From the IMG/VR virus record IMGVR_UViG_3300046171_000192, positions 1 to 45,616 of that record: 45,616 nucleotides of DNA; one strand, written 5' to 3'. Positions within the stretch are counted from its first letter, which is position 1, and each line of letters opens with the position of its first letter. The notes beneath the pieces are model-generated. The model saw nothing but the letters and a program-made list of their open reading frames with translations, was not told where the DNA came from and ran no database searches. This document shows positions 35,404 through 43,931 of the stretch, piece after piece. The translations under genes and the position numbers were made by a program. The DNA comes from a virus.

Positions 35404-35778
35404 TTAACCGAACTGAGATCTAACTTTAAACTTAATTAAATCCAAAACAGTTTGAGTTCTTGATGATGAGTCCGTGAACTCTATTTCACCTTCTAAAACT
35501 CCACTTGATGACAAAGTGTCTGAGTCAAATAAGAATGTTACCTTGCCTTGAGTTGGATTGGTTATAGTTCCAAGAAGAGTGTCAATCAAAGCTGTTTGAC
35601 CCACAGTCCGAACTCTCATCCGAACTGAGCCATTAGTTAAATCAAGCGCTGCAAAGGTAGTAGGGTCATCTGTATCCAAGACCAATCCTGCAGCTGCTGT
35701 ATTACTATCTTTTAAAGTTATCTCTATTTCAGGAAGCTGATCACCCTGAACCAAATCAATAGTTGTTAAATATGCCAT
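35404..35778 (-). CDS. BppU N-terminal-domain-like protein (124 aa)
   Basis: Single beta-sandwich domain: LTTIDLVQGDQLPEIEITLK, ALDLTNGSVRMRVRTVG, PTQGKVTFLFDSDTLSSSGV, LEGEIEFTDSSSRTQTVLD. The pattern (Q-G-D near the start, L-T-(N/G)-x-x-V-R-x-R-V, a hydrophobic G-x-V-x-F strand, then G-x-x-x-x-E-x-E-F and Q-T-V) matches the BppU N-terminal or Ig-like domains used as fibre adaptors. It couples to its upstream neighbour by TAATG. Likely joins fibres to the tail hub. Confidence 0.6.
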   Translation of the reverse strand: MAYLTTIDLVQGDQLPEIEITLKDSNTAAAGLVLDTDDPTTFAALDLTNGSVRMRVRTVGQTALIDTLLGTITNPTQGKVTFLFDSDTLSSSGVLEGEIEFTDSSSRTQTVLDLIKFKVRSQFG

Positions 35779-36401
35779 TAGATAAATGCCCTCGCTTTAC
35801 AGGTTAGAGATCCACCACTAAATCCATATTTAACCTGACGTATCACACGACCAACGCTTCTCTCAAAAAGCTGCTTATTTACACCAGCAGCACTTGGATT
35901 AGACCAAGGTTGACCTGACATCATTTGCAGCCGGTACAAAGCTCCATGAGAAATTGCTTCCCTATGCTCCTTTCCTACACTATCTGGAATGCTTGAGCTG
36001 GTTGATGTAGGTTTAACCGAATACAGAACTCGAAATGAATCTGATTCAGCGGGAATTGGTGCTATGTAAAAATCTAGGTTGTCACGTTGAGCGTAATAGG
36101 CTGGAGTACCAGTTGTGTTTTCATCACCTAATCTCAAAAGTAACTGGCTATAGCTAATAGGCTTTAATGCAGACTTATCATTAAAAATATCAAGTATGTG
36201 ATTTAACTCTGTACCAGAAGGTAAAGAAACGGCATATTCATTTAAACCTGCAATGACTGTAATAAACTCAGGTTCTGGAATATAGATATCAGTTCTAGCA
36301 CAGAAATCTATTGCCGAATCTCTCACCGACCTTTCAATAAGAAAGTCAGGAGCGCCTTGCGCCTCAGGTCTAACGTACAAAGAAAAATCAGAATACTTCA
36401 T
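35778..36401 (-). CDS. Head-tail adaptor or tail completion protein (207 aa)
   Basis: MKYSDFSLYVRPEAQGAPDF followed by LIERSVRDSAIDFCART with helical character, central beta strands, then GKEHREAISHGALYRLQMMS and a basic end. The arrangement (helix bundle with V-R-D-S-A-I-D-F-C, then the A-I-x-x-G-A-x-x-R-L helix) is typical of a second adaptor or tail-tube gatekeeper in podoviruses. It is flanked by the first adaptor and the BppU-like gene, with TAATG overlaps on both sides. Assignment rests on pattern and gene order. Confidence 0.62.
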   Translation of the reverse strand: MKYSDFSLYVRPEAQGAPDFLIERSVRDSAIDFCARTDIYIPEPEFITVIAGLNEYAVSLPSGTELNHILDIFNDKSALKPISYSQLLLRLGDENTTGTPAYYAQRDNLDFYIAPIPAESDSFRVLYSVKPTSTSSSIPDSVGKEHREAISHGALYRLQMMSGQPWSNPSAAGVNKQLFERSVGRVIRQVKYGFSGGSLTCKARAFI

Positions 36402-37066
36402 TAGCCATTACCCATCATAGGTGGTACCGGAGTAGTTGCGCTATCTGCTTGAGTCTTAACGCCTAACGCATTAGCAAAGCTTTGATAGTGCATCATTGCT
36501 CTCTGAGCGTTACCAGCAAACTCAGAATCCTTCTGATATGAGCGATACAATACATAATCTAATATGCAATTCGCATAAACATCGTCGAGACTGATAACTG
36601 TAGTGTCTGAAGAAAAATCACTTATAGAAATTTCTGAAGGCGCAGAGCTGTATATAACCTCTAAGCTATGAGTACCACTCGCACCTTTTGGATAAATATA
36701 AAAATTCTTTGGGTCGGCAGGATCATAAACATAGTGTTCAATCTTGTTTGTTCCCGCTGCTGTTTCATGCCAGTTAGGCAAAGTTTCATCAAGTATTCTT
36801 CTTTCAACCTGAGTAACTGCTCTACCACTTACATTTCTAACTACATCAATCAAGCGCAAAGCTTGTGATGGTAGTGTCTGCTTACTGCCTGTTGTGCAAG
36901 CAAACGTTGTATTTACCATTGCAGCATCAGGTCGATGCAATACAACTTCTTTTTGAGCGTCGTTAAAAAACTTTAAAAGCTCTGTGTTTGGAAACCGGAC
37001 ATTCGTATTATCCTGAAGAATAATTGCAGCCCGATCCAAAATGTCTAATACCTTAGTTGTCGCCAT
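36401..37066 (-). CDS. Head-tail adaptor (P22 gp4-like / DUF6682 type)
   Basis: A 221-residue protein: helix VLDILDRAAIILQDNTNVRF, PNTELLKFFNDAQKEVVLHR, a beta core (QTLPSQALRLIDVVRN), FYIYPKGASGTHSLEVIYSS and the C-terminal helical part ILDYVLYRSYQKDSEFAGN then AQRAMMHYQSF. This layout is characteristic of adaptor-ring proteins between portal and nozzle. It overlaps the upstream 93-residue gene by 14 bases. It should bind under the portal dodecamer during head completion. Confidence 0.72.
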   Translation of the reverse strand: MATTKVLDILDRAAIILQDNTNVRFPNTELLKFFNDAQKEVVLHRPDAAMVNTTFACTTGSKQTLPSQALRLIDVVRNVSGRAVTQVERRILDETLPNWHETAAGTNKIEHYVYDPADPKNFYIYPKGASGTHSLEVIYSSAPSEISISDFSSDTTVISLDDVYANCILDYVLYRSYQKDSEFAGNAQRAMMHYQSFANALGVKTQADSATTPVPPMMGNG

Positions 37067-37331
37067 TGTCGGTCTCCCATTCGATTACTTGTAAATCGGG
37101 GTTGTTTTTAAAAATCGGGTTGTAGTCAAACTCGTTACCGGTGATGACGTTTTTGACCCGCTTTGGGACAAGCTCTTCAGTCTTCTTTGGAGGGTTAGCT
37201 TTATCTTTTGCTAGCCTCTGCACCTGATCTTCTAGCTGTTCAAGGGTTAGCCTTCTATCTAGCTTGACGTTAAAGTCTTCCTTCGCCTGAATGAATATCT
37301 CGTCTTTTTTTGTCTTTGCTTTCTTTGTCAT
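37053..37331 (-). CDS. Small protein after coat gene (92 aa)
   Basis: Start moved to ATG 37331 (MTKKAKTKKDEIFIQAKEDF); the longer frame would run back through the terminator hairpin. The product is Lys-rich and helical, with a final conserved-looking phrase NVITGNEFDYNPIFKNNPDL then QVIEWE. The N-V-I-T-G-x-x-F-x-Y-x-P-I-F-x-x-N-P-D-L pattern recurs in small phage proteins between coat and adaptor genes. Possibly a decoration or head-completion protein; unproven. Confidence 0.62.
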   Translation of the reverse strand: MTKKAKTKKDEIFIQAKEDFNVKLDRRLTLEQLEDQVQRLAKDKANPPKKTEELVPKRVKNVITGNEFDYNPIFKNNPDLQVIEWETDNGDN

Positions 37332-37343
37332 AAGTGACTCGCT

Positions 37344-37368
37344 AAAAAGGGGGAGGAAAACCTCCCCC
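37344..37368 (-). terminator. Terminator after major capsid gene
   Basis: Perfect 8-bp stem GGGGGAGG/CCTCCCCC with a 4-base loop (37349-37368), followed on the minus strand by TTTTT (37348-37344). It lies 17 bases after the coat stop and would cut transcript levels between abundant coat and scarce tail genes, as in many phages. Confidence 0.87.
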
Positions 37369-37385
37369 AATTATTAGCCGATATC

Positions 37386-38243
37386 TTAGGTCCACTTACC
37401 AACGCAAAGTGCGTCAGGAGTGATTACCTTAGAACCGTACACCTTCAATCCACGAACCTGATCGCCAAAAGTGCTTTCCATGCGAACAGTTTCAGTGTTA
37501 GTGAACTGCGACGCGAAAGAAATAGCTTTTGGGTGACCTGCTAGGACATGCGTGTAGCCTGAGTCAGCACCAGATGCTGCGGTGTAAACCATGTTGCTCT
37601 GGAAAACTTTGAAGCGGTCAACCATTCCAACCAAGCCGTTACGGAGAGGTGAAGTAGCATCGCCAGTCAAGTAAGCTTGACGTAGCTCAGACTGCTTGAG
37701 CATAGAGATAAACTCAGGAGAAAGAACGATGAATCGACCTTCTTCTGGAATATTCAGCTCATCAAGAGTCTTGGATAGAACCAAGATGTTTTCCAAGATG
37801 TTGGATGAAGTAATAGTAGTTTGAGAACCGATAGTGGTTGCACCAGTTACGGCAGCTGACAATACGTCAGTCTCAACAGCAATACGCATACCTTCAGAAG
37901 CATCAGTAGATGCAGCTTCCAACATATTAATGTCAGCTTGAGCAGCCAATACATCATCTACTTTAAAGCTGTAGTACTTAGCTTTATCAATGAGCATTTC
38001 CACCTTAGCAGTAGTTAGCTCTTGAGTAGTGATTGATCCGCTATAGTCGTTGATAGTTACAGCAGGAACTGTACGTACAACAATCTTGTCGCCCTGACCA
38101 GAGATTTCACCTTCATAATCGGTGTTTGAAATTTCGGGTAGAATGGATTTGCTGTAAAACTTCGCCTGAAGGAGTTTTGAAAACACCTCTGGGATGAAGT
38201 TCACCTCAGATGTAGTACCCGTTGAAAATTGTGAAAAAGACAT
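37386..38243 (-). CDS. Major capsid protein
   Basis: A 285-residue protein with features of HK97-fold coat proteins of podoviruses: N-terminal MSFSQFSTGTTSEVNFIPEV then FSKLLQAKFYSKSILPEIS; beta strands GDKIVVRTVPAVTINDYSG; a spine-helix-like segment (MLIDKAKYYSFKVDDVLAAQ); LDELNIPEEGRFIVLSPEFI; and a final domain MESTFGDQVRGLKVYGSKVI. The position right after the scaffold and before a strong terminator is standard. Start ATG 38243 after GAGGTATTAAA. High expression is expected. Confidence 0.88.
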   Translation of the reverse strand: MSFSQFSTGTTSEVNFIPEVFSKLLQAKFYSKSILPEISNTDYEGEISGQGDKIVVRTVPAVTINDYSGSITTQELTTAKVEMLIDKAKYYSFKVDDVLAAQADINMLEAASTDASEGMRIAVETDVLSAAVTGATTIGSQTTITSSNILENILVLSKTLDELNIPEEGRFIVLSPEFISMLKQSELRQAYLTGDATSPLRNGLVGMVDRFKVFQSNMVYTAASGADSGYTHVLAGHPKAISFASQFTNTETVRMESTFGDQVRGLKVYGSKVITPDALCVGKWT

Positions 38244-38266
38244 TTTAATACCTCACAAGAGATTGA

Positions 38267-39187
38267 TTAGCGGCGTATCGATCCACTTTCCATCGCCTTG
38301 AGTATTTCTGTTTGATGCTTTTCAAACACTTTGTTTGGCATCCTCATAATCTCATCGACGGTCCAGTATTTCTTATCGCCTTTAATTTGTGACTTTCGAG
38401 CCTTAGGCATCTTCGGTTCTGCAACCGTCTTAGCCCGCTCAAGAGTCTGCTCTTGCAGCGTGGGAGCCGGTACACCCATATCAGCTTTAAATCGAGAGAG
38501 AACTGTGTTCACATCATTTGACGAACCTTCTTGTATCCAAGTCTTCGTCTGAGCATCTGCATCTTCTAACCAGTTCAACCAGTCTGCCGTCTCAATAATC
38601 TGATCGACATCAGGGTGCGCTGATCGAATCCGCTCAAAGTGCTCAGCTTGCGCCTGCGCTTCTAGCTCTTGATATTTACTTTGTTCTTGCTCGGCTAAAG
38701 CATCTTTAGCTTTACCAACTTCATCTTGCGTCCGTTTAAGCTCATCAAGCAAAGGTCCGGCTAAATCAGGGTAGTCTTCCCTAATCTGTGCCAGCTTGCT
38801 GTCATCCCTAGAAACTTCTACAAGTTGACTCTTCAACTCTGTAACACTTTTGATCAGGTCGGCGTTATGCCGCTTCAAGTCAGCCGCTTCTTGAGTTGCT
38901 TTCGTCATTCTCGCCTGTGCGCCTTTCATTGCTTTCTCGGCTTTTTGTAAAGCCAACTTCAGTTCCGAGTCCTCGCTGCGTTCTGACTCTTCTACTGTGT
39001 CCTCATCCGCTTTAATCTCAGCCGTATCCGTGGGATCGGGGGCTTCTACTTGCAGCTCGTCCGGTTCTTCTGGGGTATCCACTTGAGGTTGATCTGCCTC
39101 TGGGGTCTCAGTCCTACCTTTAGTCATCTGCTCGAACAATTCTTTAGCTTCTGCTTCCAGTCGCGCTGGGTCATTTCTCTTTGACAT
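38267..39187 (-). CDS. Scaffolding protein
   Basis: Start placed at ATG 39187 (MSKRNDPARLEAEAKELFEQ), with the upstream GAAGGAAATAAC as ribosome site; an 8-residue longer frame lacks one. The 306-residue product is almost wholly helical and highly charged: an acidic Pro/Glu N-terminal third, a long coiled coil (KLALQKAEKAMKGAQARMTK then ATQEAADLKRHNADLIKSV), and a basic C-terminal part (AEPKMPKARKSQIKGDKKYW) with a final helix. Acidic-coiled-coil-basic order and location between portal and coat are typical of scaffolds that guide coat assembly and then leave. Confidence 0.8.
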   Translation of the reverse strand: MSKRNDPARLEAEAKELFEQMTKGRTETPEADQPQVDTPEEPDELQVEAPDPTDTAEIKADEDTVEESERSEDSELKLALQKAEKAMKGAQARMTKATQEAADLKRHNADLIKSVTELKSQLVEVSRDDSKLAQIREDYPDLAGPLLDELKRTQDEVGKAKDALAEQEQSKYQELEAQAQAEHFERIRSAHPDVDQIIETADWLNWLEDADAQTKTWIQEGSSNDVNTVLSRFKADMGVPAPTLQEQTLERAKTVAEPKMPKARKSQIKGDKKYWTVDEIMRMPNKVFEKHQTEILKAMESGSIRR

Positions 39188-39222
39188 TGTTATTTCCTTC
39201 GAGTCCCACATGGGGATATTCG

Positions 39223-39426
39223 TTAGTCGATTGCGGATATCCTCTTAGGGGTCCGCGCTTTGTCTAGAACGGCTTTTGCCGCATCTTCAAGTTCAAGCAT
39301 AAATCGCAGCTCTAAAAGCCTGCCTTGCTCAAACCTAAAATTTGTTGCATCCGCTCTTTCCAACAAGTCTTGTGCGCTATCAAATCTGGCTTTAATTAAG
39401 CCCGACAGGAGATCCCATTCCGGCAT
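39223..39426 (-). CDS. Small helical protein between portal and scaffold (67 aa)
   Basis: Start at ATG 39426 (MPEWDLLSGLIKARFDSAQD) inside the end of the portal gene, overlapping it by 35 bases; a longer frame exists but would overlap the portal by over 120 bases. Helical throughout: LLERADATNFRFEQGRLLEL then RFMLELEDAAKAVLDKA. Short proteins with an F-R-x-x-Q-G-R-L-x-E-L helix are common next to portal genes of podoviruses; function unknown, perhaps in head assembly. Confidence 0.6.
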   Translation of the reverse strand: MPEWDLLSGLIKARFDSAQDLLERADATNFRFEQGRLLELRFMLELEDAAKAVLDKARTPKRISAID

Positions 39427-41380
39427 CGACCTGAGACGGAGGACCGCCTGCGCTTGCTGCTTGTTGCATTTGAGCTTGGAGTAACTGTTGTTGTTGCTGT
39501 TGTTCAAGAGCAATCTGCTCCTCAGTCTTCATAATTTTATCTGGGTCTATATCCATGCTTTGAGCTATCTCTCTCAAAAGCTCAGTCTGCTTAACAACTC
39601 CGCCTGAGTTGTCGCCAACAATAGATAAGAACTGAAGTAGCCTCTGACTTTGTACTTCTTTCTGTACAAGCGCAGTGCTTCCTCGAGCTACAATTCTTAA
39701 GTCACCCTTAGACTTCTCATTGGTTCCAAATTCCATATTGAAATGAAATAAACTTTCAATCATTGGTTCAATCAAGAAGTCATCAATATTTTTAATGGTG
39801 CTTTTAAGAGCAATGTTTGCTGCTCCCATAAGCATAGACATACCGGTTGCCGTCTTGTTTAAACCTTGAGTCTGCTCACCGTGTGTATAGGAGGGCAGTG
39901 ACGTGGTCTCATCAGCAAATCGACGGAAAATCTCAACAATCTGATTTAATCCGTTAGCATTTGCGACAGGCTGATACCATCTGACAGCAGGCATAGAACC
40001 GTCTCCACCCTCACGCAAGAATACTCGCCAAGGATGGATGTCTGTCGGGTCTTCTCCTGCTGCAAGCAAGTCTGTATTCACCTCAACCATAGGACCAGAA
40101 GACAAAGCCATATTGTCTAGCCAAATTCTAGTTGCGGTGTTCATAGTTCCCTGTGAATCTCGCATCATGCGAGGCACACCTGTACCCCAGAACTGATGAG
40201 GTGACCTTTCATAAGGGAAGATGTGATATGGAATCTTGTAACCAGTGATCGGGTTTAGCATAACTTTCAGCACTTTCCCGTCACAGAACCAAACACAAGC
40301 AGAGTAATCATCTGAAAGATCTGAACCTTCAGGAAGCTCTATGCCATGCTCTTCTAACTCGTAACCATCAACTGTTCCCCAATACTCCATAACAACAAAG
40401 CGATTGGACTCAGAGTTCTCATTAATGCCAGCAATTCTTCGGCGAGTAGTCTCATGGTCTTCTTCAGTATGATTACCGTTACGGTGAATCTTAAGTAAGT
40501 ACCTGACCATGTCAGAATCAAACTGTGGCAAGTCAGCTAAATCTCGCATTTGACGGCGTGTCAAAACATGACGCCGGAATAAACCATCACAATCTTCAAG
40601 TGTCGTACAATAAGGATCAGGATATAGATCAAAAATACTGACGCTTTCCACATCAGGAGCAACAGTTTCTACAACGCTTAGCGCATATCCCTGCTCACCA
40701 GTCTCAGGGTCTAGCATTTTTGAGTAAGACTGCTTTTTATCAATACGTACCGTGCCAGCTTTTACAGCACCAGAACCAAAGATACATGCTTCTAACATGC
40801 TTTCTTTTAGTTTCATTTCAGCATTGGTTTCTATTAGCTGATCTTCTATATCAATTGTCATAGACTCAGCAGCTTCACGAGCTATTTCTTTTTCAAGCTC
40901 TAAAAACTCTCCCTCTAGCTCCATCATCCGAGCTTTGACTAAGTCCTGATTCATCATCGGGTCTTGTCCAGAAGCCATCATGATCTGATCCATAGCCATT
41001 TGACGCATCTCCATCGCCTTTAACGGATCAATCTGCGGTACGGGTGTAGGATCTACAGAGAAGAAAACATCGCCGTGCTGAAACAACAGGTCTATGATTC
41101 GGCTGTAAGCAGCCATTACTTTTGTTCGTGTTAGCCCGACGAATACTTTTGATCGTGAACCAGACGCGGCATCTAGGCGTGCAAGTACATCAGGCTCATA
41201 AATGCCCTGATATTGGCGTAAGTCTTTTAGCCACTCGTTTTCTGTTTCTTTACGAGCGTCCTTGTACTCTTGAAAAGTTCCGGCAAGTCTTGAACCAAGG
41301 CTCTGCATACTTTGTGCTTGCAGACCATCTGGTTCTTTTTCTAACTCTTCTTCCTCGCCTTCATACTCTAGCTCATGCAT
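39392..41380 (-). CDS. Portal protein (P22-like)
   Basis: A 662-residue protein. It has an N-terminal helical arm (RLAGTFQEYKDARKETENEW), then SGSRSKVFVGLTRTKVMAAY followed by SRIIDLLFQHGDVFFSVDPT, the core domain with VESVSIFDLYPDPYCTTLED, FRRHVLTRRQMRDLADLPQF, PYHIFPYERSPHQFWGTGVP, RMMRDSQGTMNTATRIWLDN, and the helical crown ending in a Gln-rich tail (EEQIALEQQQQQQLLQAQMQ). These phrases are standard for P22-type portals. It forms the head vertex ring that passes DNA. It lies 4 bases after the large terminase stop. Confidence 0.9.
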   Translation of the reverse strand: MHELEYEGEEEELEKEPDGLQAQSMQSLGSRLAGTFQEYKDARKETENEWLKDLRQYQGIYEPDVLARLDAASGSRSKVFVGLTRTKVMAAYSRIIDLLFQHGDVFFSVDPTPVPQIDPLKAMEMRQMAMDQIMMASGQDPMMNQDLVKARMMELEGEFLELEKEIAREAAESMTIDIEDQLIETNAEMKLKESMLEACIFGSGAVKAGTVRIDKKQSYSKMLDPETGEQGYALSVVETVAPDVESVSIFDLYPDPYCTTLEDCDGLFRRHVLTRRQMRDLADLPQFDSDMVRYLLKIHRNGNHTEEDHETTRRRIAGINENSESNRFVVMEYWGTVDGYELEEHGIELPEGSDLSDDYSACVWFCDGKVLKVMLNPITGYKIPYHIFPYERSPHQFWGTGVPRMMRDSQGTMNTATRIWLDNMALSSGPMVEVNTDLLAAGEDPTDIHPWRVFLREGGDGSMPAVRWYQPVANANGLNQIVEIFRRFADETTSLPSYTHGEQTQGLNKTATGMSMLMGAANIALKSTIKNIDDFLIEPMIESLFHFNMEFGTNEKSKGDLRIVARGSTALVQKEVQSQRLLQFLSIVGDNSGGVVKQTELLREIAQSMDIDPDKIMKTEEQIALEQQQQQQLLQAQMQQAASAGGPPSQVDAGMGSPVGLN

Positions 41381-41383
41381 AGA

Positions 41384-42964
41384 TTAATAACCCGTCACAG
41401 GATCTAACGATTTAAAACGTTTTTGTATAGTCCGGTGCCGAGGTCTCGGCATAGAAGCAAGTCCATGCAGGGCAATAGCATAAGCCATCACCCTGTCATC
41501 ATAACATCCATTTTGAGAATTGTAACTCCCTTTATCATCAATGATGTAAGTTCGCAACTCATTTAATAGTTCAATATCTGCAACACCACTTTCACCCTGC
41601 CTTAACAAGGTCGCTAGATTGTCAACAATTAAAGGTTTAGTTTTACTTGTTGTTAAGAATCCTCCGCGTTTTGTCAAGCGATCTCCGTAGGCACCATCGA
41701 CAGAACTTTCTACAAATAAATTTGAATAACCTAAATCCTGTATTTTTCGAAGCGTACCCAGACCGTGATTGTTACGCTCAACGATTACATATGCGGTGTT
41801 ATAGCGTTTACCTAACATTGCAACTAGGGCGCCATAATCAAAAGGATCAATGTGACCATGCCAGCAGGCTACCTGATTACCTAGAGAGTCAAGTACTTGA
41901 GCACAGCTATAATCGCCATAAGCTAGACCTTCGGCAACGTCCACCCCAATACAATAATTTTCTTCTCTTAAGGGCGGATACCACTCCTGATAATTTCCAT
42001 GCTCACGTTCAATTAAGTTGCCATCAATAATGTCGCCTTTAAAATCTGCGGTGTAACAATTACTCTCACACTGAGAAATAGCTGTCTCTTCCACAAAGCA
42101 GCGACCTGAAGTAAGAAACGCTTCAAGGGGTGTGCTTGGATACTCCTGTCTAAAAAGATCTGTTCCGCCCAGCTCATCTAATTTTGCGCGTCTAAATGAA
42201 AGTTGAGAGTCGTCCAAATTATATTTTTGGGCAAGGTCATACTCTTCAGGGGTGGCAACAAAATAGGGTGATGGTTTTTTTCTATACTCGGGCATCCAGT
42301 ACCAAGGTATAAAACAAGTAATCCATTCAGACTCACCACGCAAAGACTTCATCACCTGATCGTAAAACCAACCACCAGCACCATTCGCAGTACTTTCTAA
42401 AATAACTTCAGTATTCTTACCACCAACTGTCTGTAAGAGACCTGCGACTATGTCTGATCCTTGTGGGTAGAACGCCACTTCACTTCCGTGGACAAATCTA
42501 TTTGTTTGTCCTCGTCCTGTTTGTGTCGATCTCGCTGTGCCGACGCGGTATCTTGAATTGATTTCATCAAATACCAGCGTTGACGCCGACTGACTAGCGA
42601 GCGGCGGTTTAAACGCAGGATGCGGGACATTGTCATAAAAGTATCTCACCATGTTAAAGATTGCGTTAGTTGATTCGGCAAGATGCGACAGTACGAATGC
42701 GTTAGCGTTACGGTTCTGCGTTACTTTCCAGAAATTTCTGCCCTGTGTGTATGTCGATATTCCGGTTTGGCGTGCTTTAAGTACCAAAGCACGGATATTT
42801 CCCTGTTCAGCGAGCTGATTTTCGAGCATTTTGTGGACATGCATCTGAGCTGAATTAAGCACGAAAGGCTTAGATTCACCCTCTTTTGTCACGATTTTTA
42901 GCATGTTTTTGCTATATAAAGGGAAGTTCCCCTTTAACTTTCGAGCTACGTCTTCAATTCTCAA
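41384..42964 (-). CDS. Terminase large subunit
   Basis: A 526-residue packaging motor. ATPase: Walker A VLKARQTGISTYTQ (about 61-74), a FVHGSEVAF Walker-B-like segment near 157-165, coupling motif VILESTANGAGGW near 187-199. RNase H-like nuclease: first acid in GVDVAEGLAYGDYS (D342), a middle acid in VDGAYGDRLTKRGG, and the last in DDRVMAYAIALHG near 492. The start is TTG 42964 (LRIEDVARKL region), overlapping the HNH stop; ATG codons downstream would remove N-terminal helices. All motor and nuclease residues look intact. Packages DNA into the prohead through the portal. Confidence 0.93.
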   Translation of the reverse strand: MRIEDVARKLKGNFPLYSKNMLKIVTKEGESKPFVLNSAQMHVHKMLENQLAEQGNIRALVLKARQTGISTYTQGRNFWKVTQNRNANAFVLSHLAESTNAIFNMVRYFYDNVPHPAFKPPLASQSASTLVFDEINSRYRVGTARSTQTGRGQTNRFVHGSEVAFYPQGSDIVAGLLQTVGGKNTEVILESTANGAGGWFYDQVMKSLRGESEWITCFIPWYWMPEYRKKPSPYFVATPEEYDLAQKYNLDDSQLSFRRAKLDELGGTDLFRQEYPSTPLEAFLTSGRCFVEETAISQCESNCYTADFKGDIIDGNLIEREHGNYQEWYPPLREENYCIGVDVAEGLAYGDYSCAQVLDSLGNQVACWHGHIDPFDYGALVAMLGKRYNTAYVIVERNNHGLGTLRKIQDLGYSNLFVESSVDGAYGDRLTKRGGFLTTSKTKPLIVDNLATLLRQGESGVADIELLNELRTYIIDDKGSYNSQNGCYDDRVMAYAIALHGLASMPRPRHRTIQKRFKSLDPVTGY

Positions 42965-43406
42965 AACTATTCACCACCGCACGACACCACCAGACAAGAT
43001 CATGGTCATTCATCGCGCCTCTCATTAGATTTACTCGGGCACAAACAAGTCGAATATTGCCTTCTATATACCCTTTCGACGTATCAATCCTGTCAGGACT
43101 AACGGAAAAATCTGAATGATCCGTTGAAATGTGCATAGGTATGTTGGAAATAGCGCAAATCCCTCTCTGCTGATCGTATAAGCGCGACAAATAATCAAGC
43201 GATACCGTAGCACCTTCATAATTTTTTGCCTTATGGCGTTGTTTTAGGGAGGTTAATATCTTTGTAAGAAATCCCTCCAAACTAGAATTAGCTCTTTCTT
43301 TATTTTCTAAAGTGCGGCAGTCGTTGCATTTTTTGCGATTACCATTAAAAGAACTTAAGGGTTTTGTAATCCCGCAAACGGTGCATTTTTTATTACCAGA
43401 CGCCAA
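42954..43406 (-). CDS. HNH endonuclease next to terminase
   Basis: A 150-residue protein. An N-terminal zinc-finger-like motif CTVCGITKPLSSFNGNRKKC then NDCR (two CxxC pairs) precedes an HNH core: GICAISNIPMHISTDHSDFS then VSPDRIDTSKGYIEGNIRLV. The S-x-D-R-I-D-x-x-K-G-Y-x-x-G-N pattern is diagnostic of phage HNH enzymes. It starts with TTG 43406, with GAGGGACG as ribosome site; an in-frame stop lies just upstream. It overlaps DUF5675 by 52 bases and the terminase by 11, so it is embedded, not simply inserted. Either a homing enzyme or a packaging cofactor as in HK97-like phages. Confidence 0.78.
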   Translation of the reverse strand: MASGNKKCTVCGITKPLSSFNGNRKKCNDCRTLENKERANSSLEGFLTKILTSLKQRHKAKNYEGATVSLDYLSRLYDQQRGICAISNIPMHISTDHSDFSVSPDRIDTSKGYIEGNIRLVCARVNLMRGAMNDHDLVWWCRAVVNSFEN

Positions 43407-43765
43407 TCTACGTCCCTCGTAATCTCCTCAAACCTTGCCACTGCTTTACGGCTACTACTTACAGCCACACGATCTCCCATAAGACCTGTGCCTAGCCCTA
43501 TACATCCCTGAACATCTTTTGAAAAATTTGCTACATGGATAAGGATATAAGTTCTATCCGGAACATCCTTTATGTGCCATGTCTCACCAAAGCGAGGAGA
43601 GTCTCTCCATCCTGCCTCATAGCTTCCTTCCGGAATACAGGAAACATTTGGGGCGTTATCTAACCAAGGGCGCTCAATCGTATAGAATTTTTCTCCATCA
43701 AAATCTATTACGCCTAAAGTCCCTTCTGGGTGATAACAGAATCTATTTAACTCAATATCAATCAC
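43355..43765 (-). CDS. DUF5675 protein, candidate wall-active enzyme (136 aa)
   Basis: Start set to GTG 43765, because the frame further upstream is occupied by another real gene. The sequence is typical DUF5675: RFCYHPEGTLGVIDFDGEKF, TIERPWLDNAPNVSCIPEGS, SPRFGETWHIKDVPDRTYIL, IHVANFSKDVQGCIGLGTG. The H77 ... G87-C88-I pattern recalls the His/Cys pair of L,D-transpeptidases (H-G ... G-C-I-R). No other lysin is visible in this window, so it may be the phage cell-wall enzyme; that is inference. It overlaps the HNH gene downstream. Confidence 0.75.
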   Translation of the reverse strand: MIDIELNRFCYHPEGTLGVIDFDGEKFYTIERPWLDNAPNVSCIPEGSYEAGWRDSPRFGETWHIKDVPDRTYILIHVANFSKDVQGCIGLGTGLMGDRVAVSSSRKAVARFEEITRDVDWRLVIKNAPFAGLQNP

Positions 43766-43766
43766 G

Positions 43767-43931
43767 CTATGCTTGACCTCTTTTCCTAGCTCTAAGAGCC
43801 TTCCTGTCTTTGCGCTCCGCCTTGGAGTCATCAGCTCCAAAAATACGATCATAGTTGTCAGCAAACTTCTTACTATTTTCTGGGCGGCGGTTATCACCCT
43901 TGCTGTAAAGTGTTTCACGAGAATTTTTCAT
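43767..43931 (-). CDS. Small charged protein (54 aa)
   Basis: Read from ATG 43931 (ATGA overlap with the gene before) to TAG at 43767. The product MKNSRETLYSKGDNRRPENS then KKFADNYDRIFGADDSKAER and a basic end matches a small protein type frequent in phages upstream of terminase (Y-S-K-G-D-N-R-R-P ... F-x-x-x-Y-D-x-I-F-G). This frame, not the antisense or the extended DUF5675 frame, explains the segment. Function unknown; possibly nucleic-acid binding from its charge. Confidence 0.75.
   Translation of the reverse strand: MKNSRETLYSKGDNRRPENSKKFADNYDRIFGADDSKAERKDRKALRARKRGQA

Noticed and set aside
37332-37370. Longer start for the small gene after the coat gene
   Set aside because: It would place the start inside the terminator hairpin; ATG 37331 gives a natural Lys-rich start.
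43766-43918. N-terminal extension of the DUF5675 protein
   Set aside because: The extra residues do not match the family, and the same DNA encodes a typical 54-residue phage protein in another frame with good coupling.
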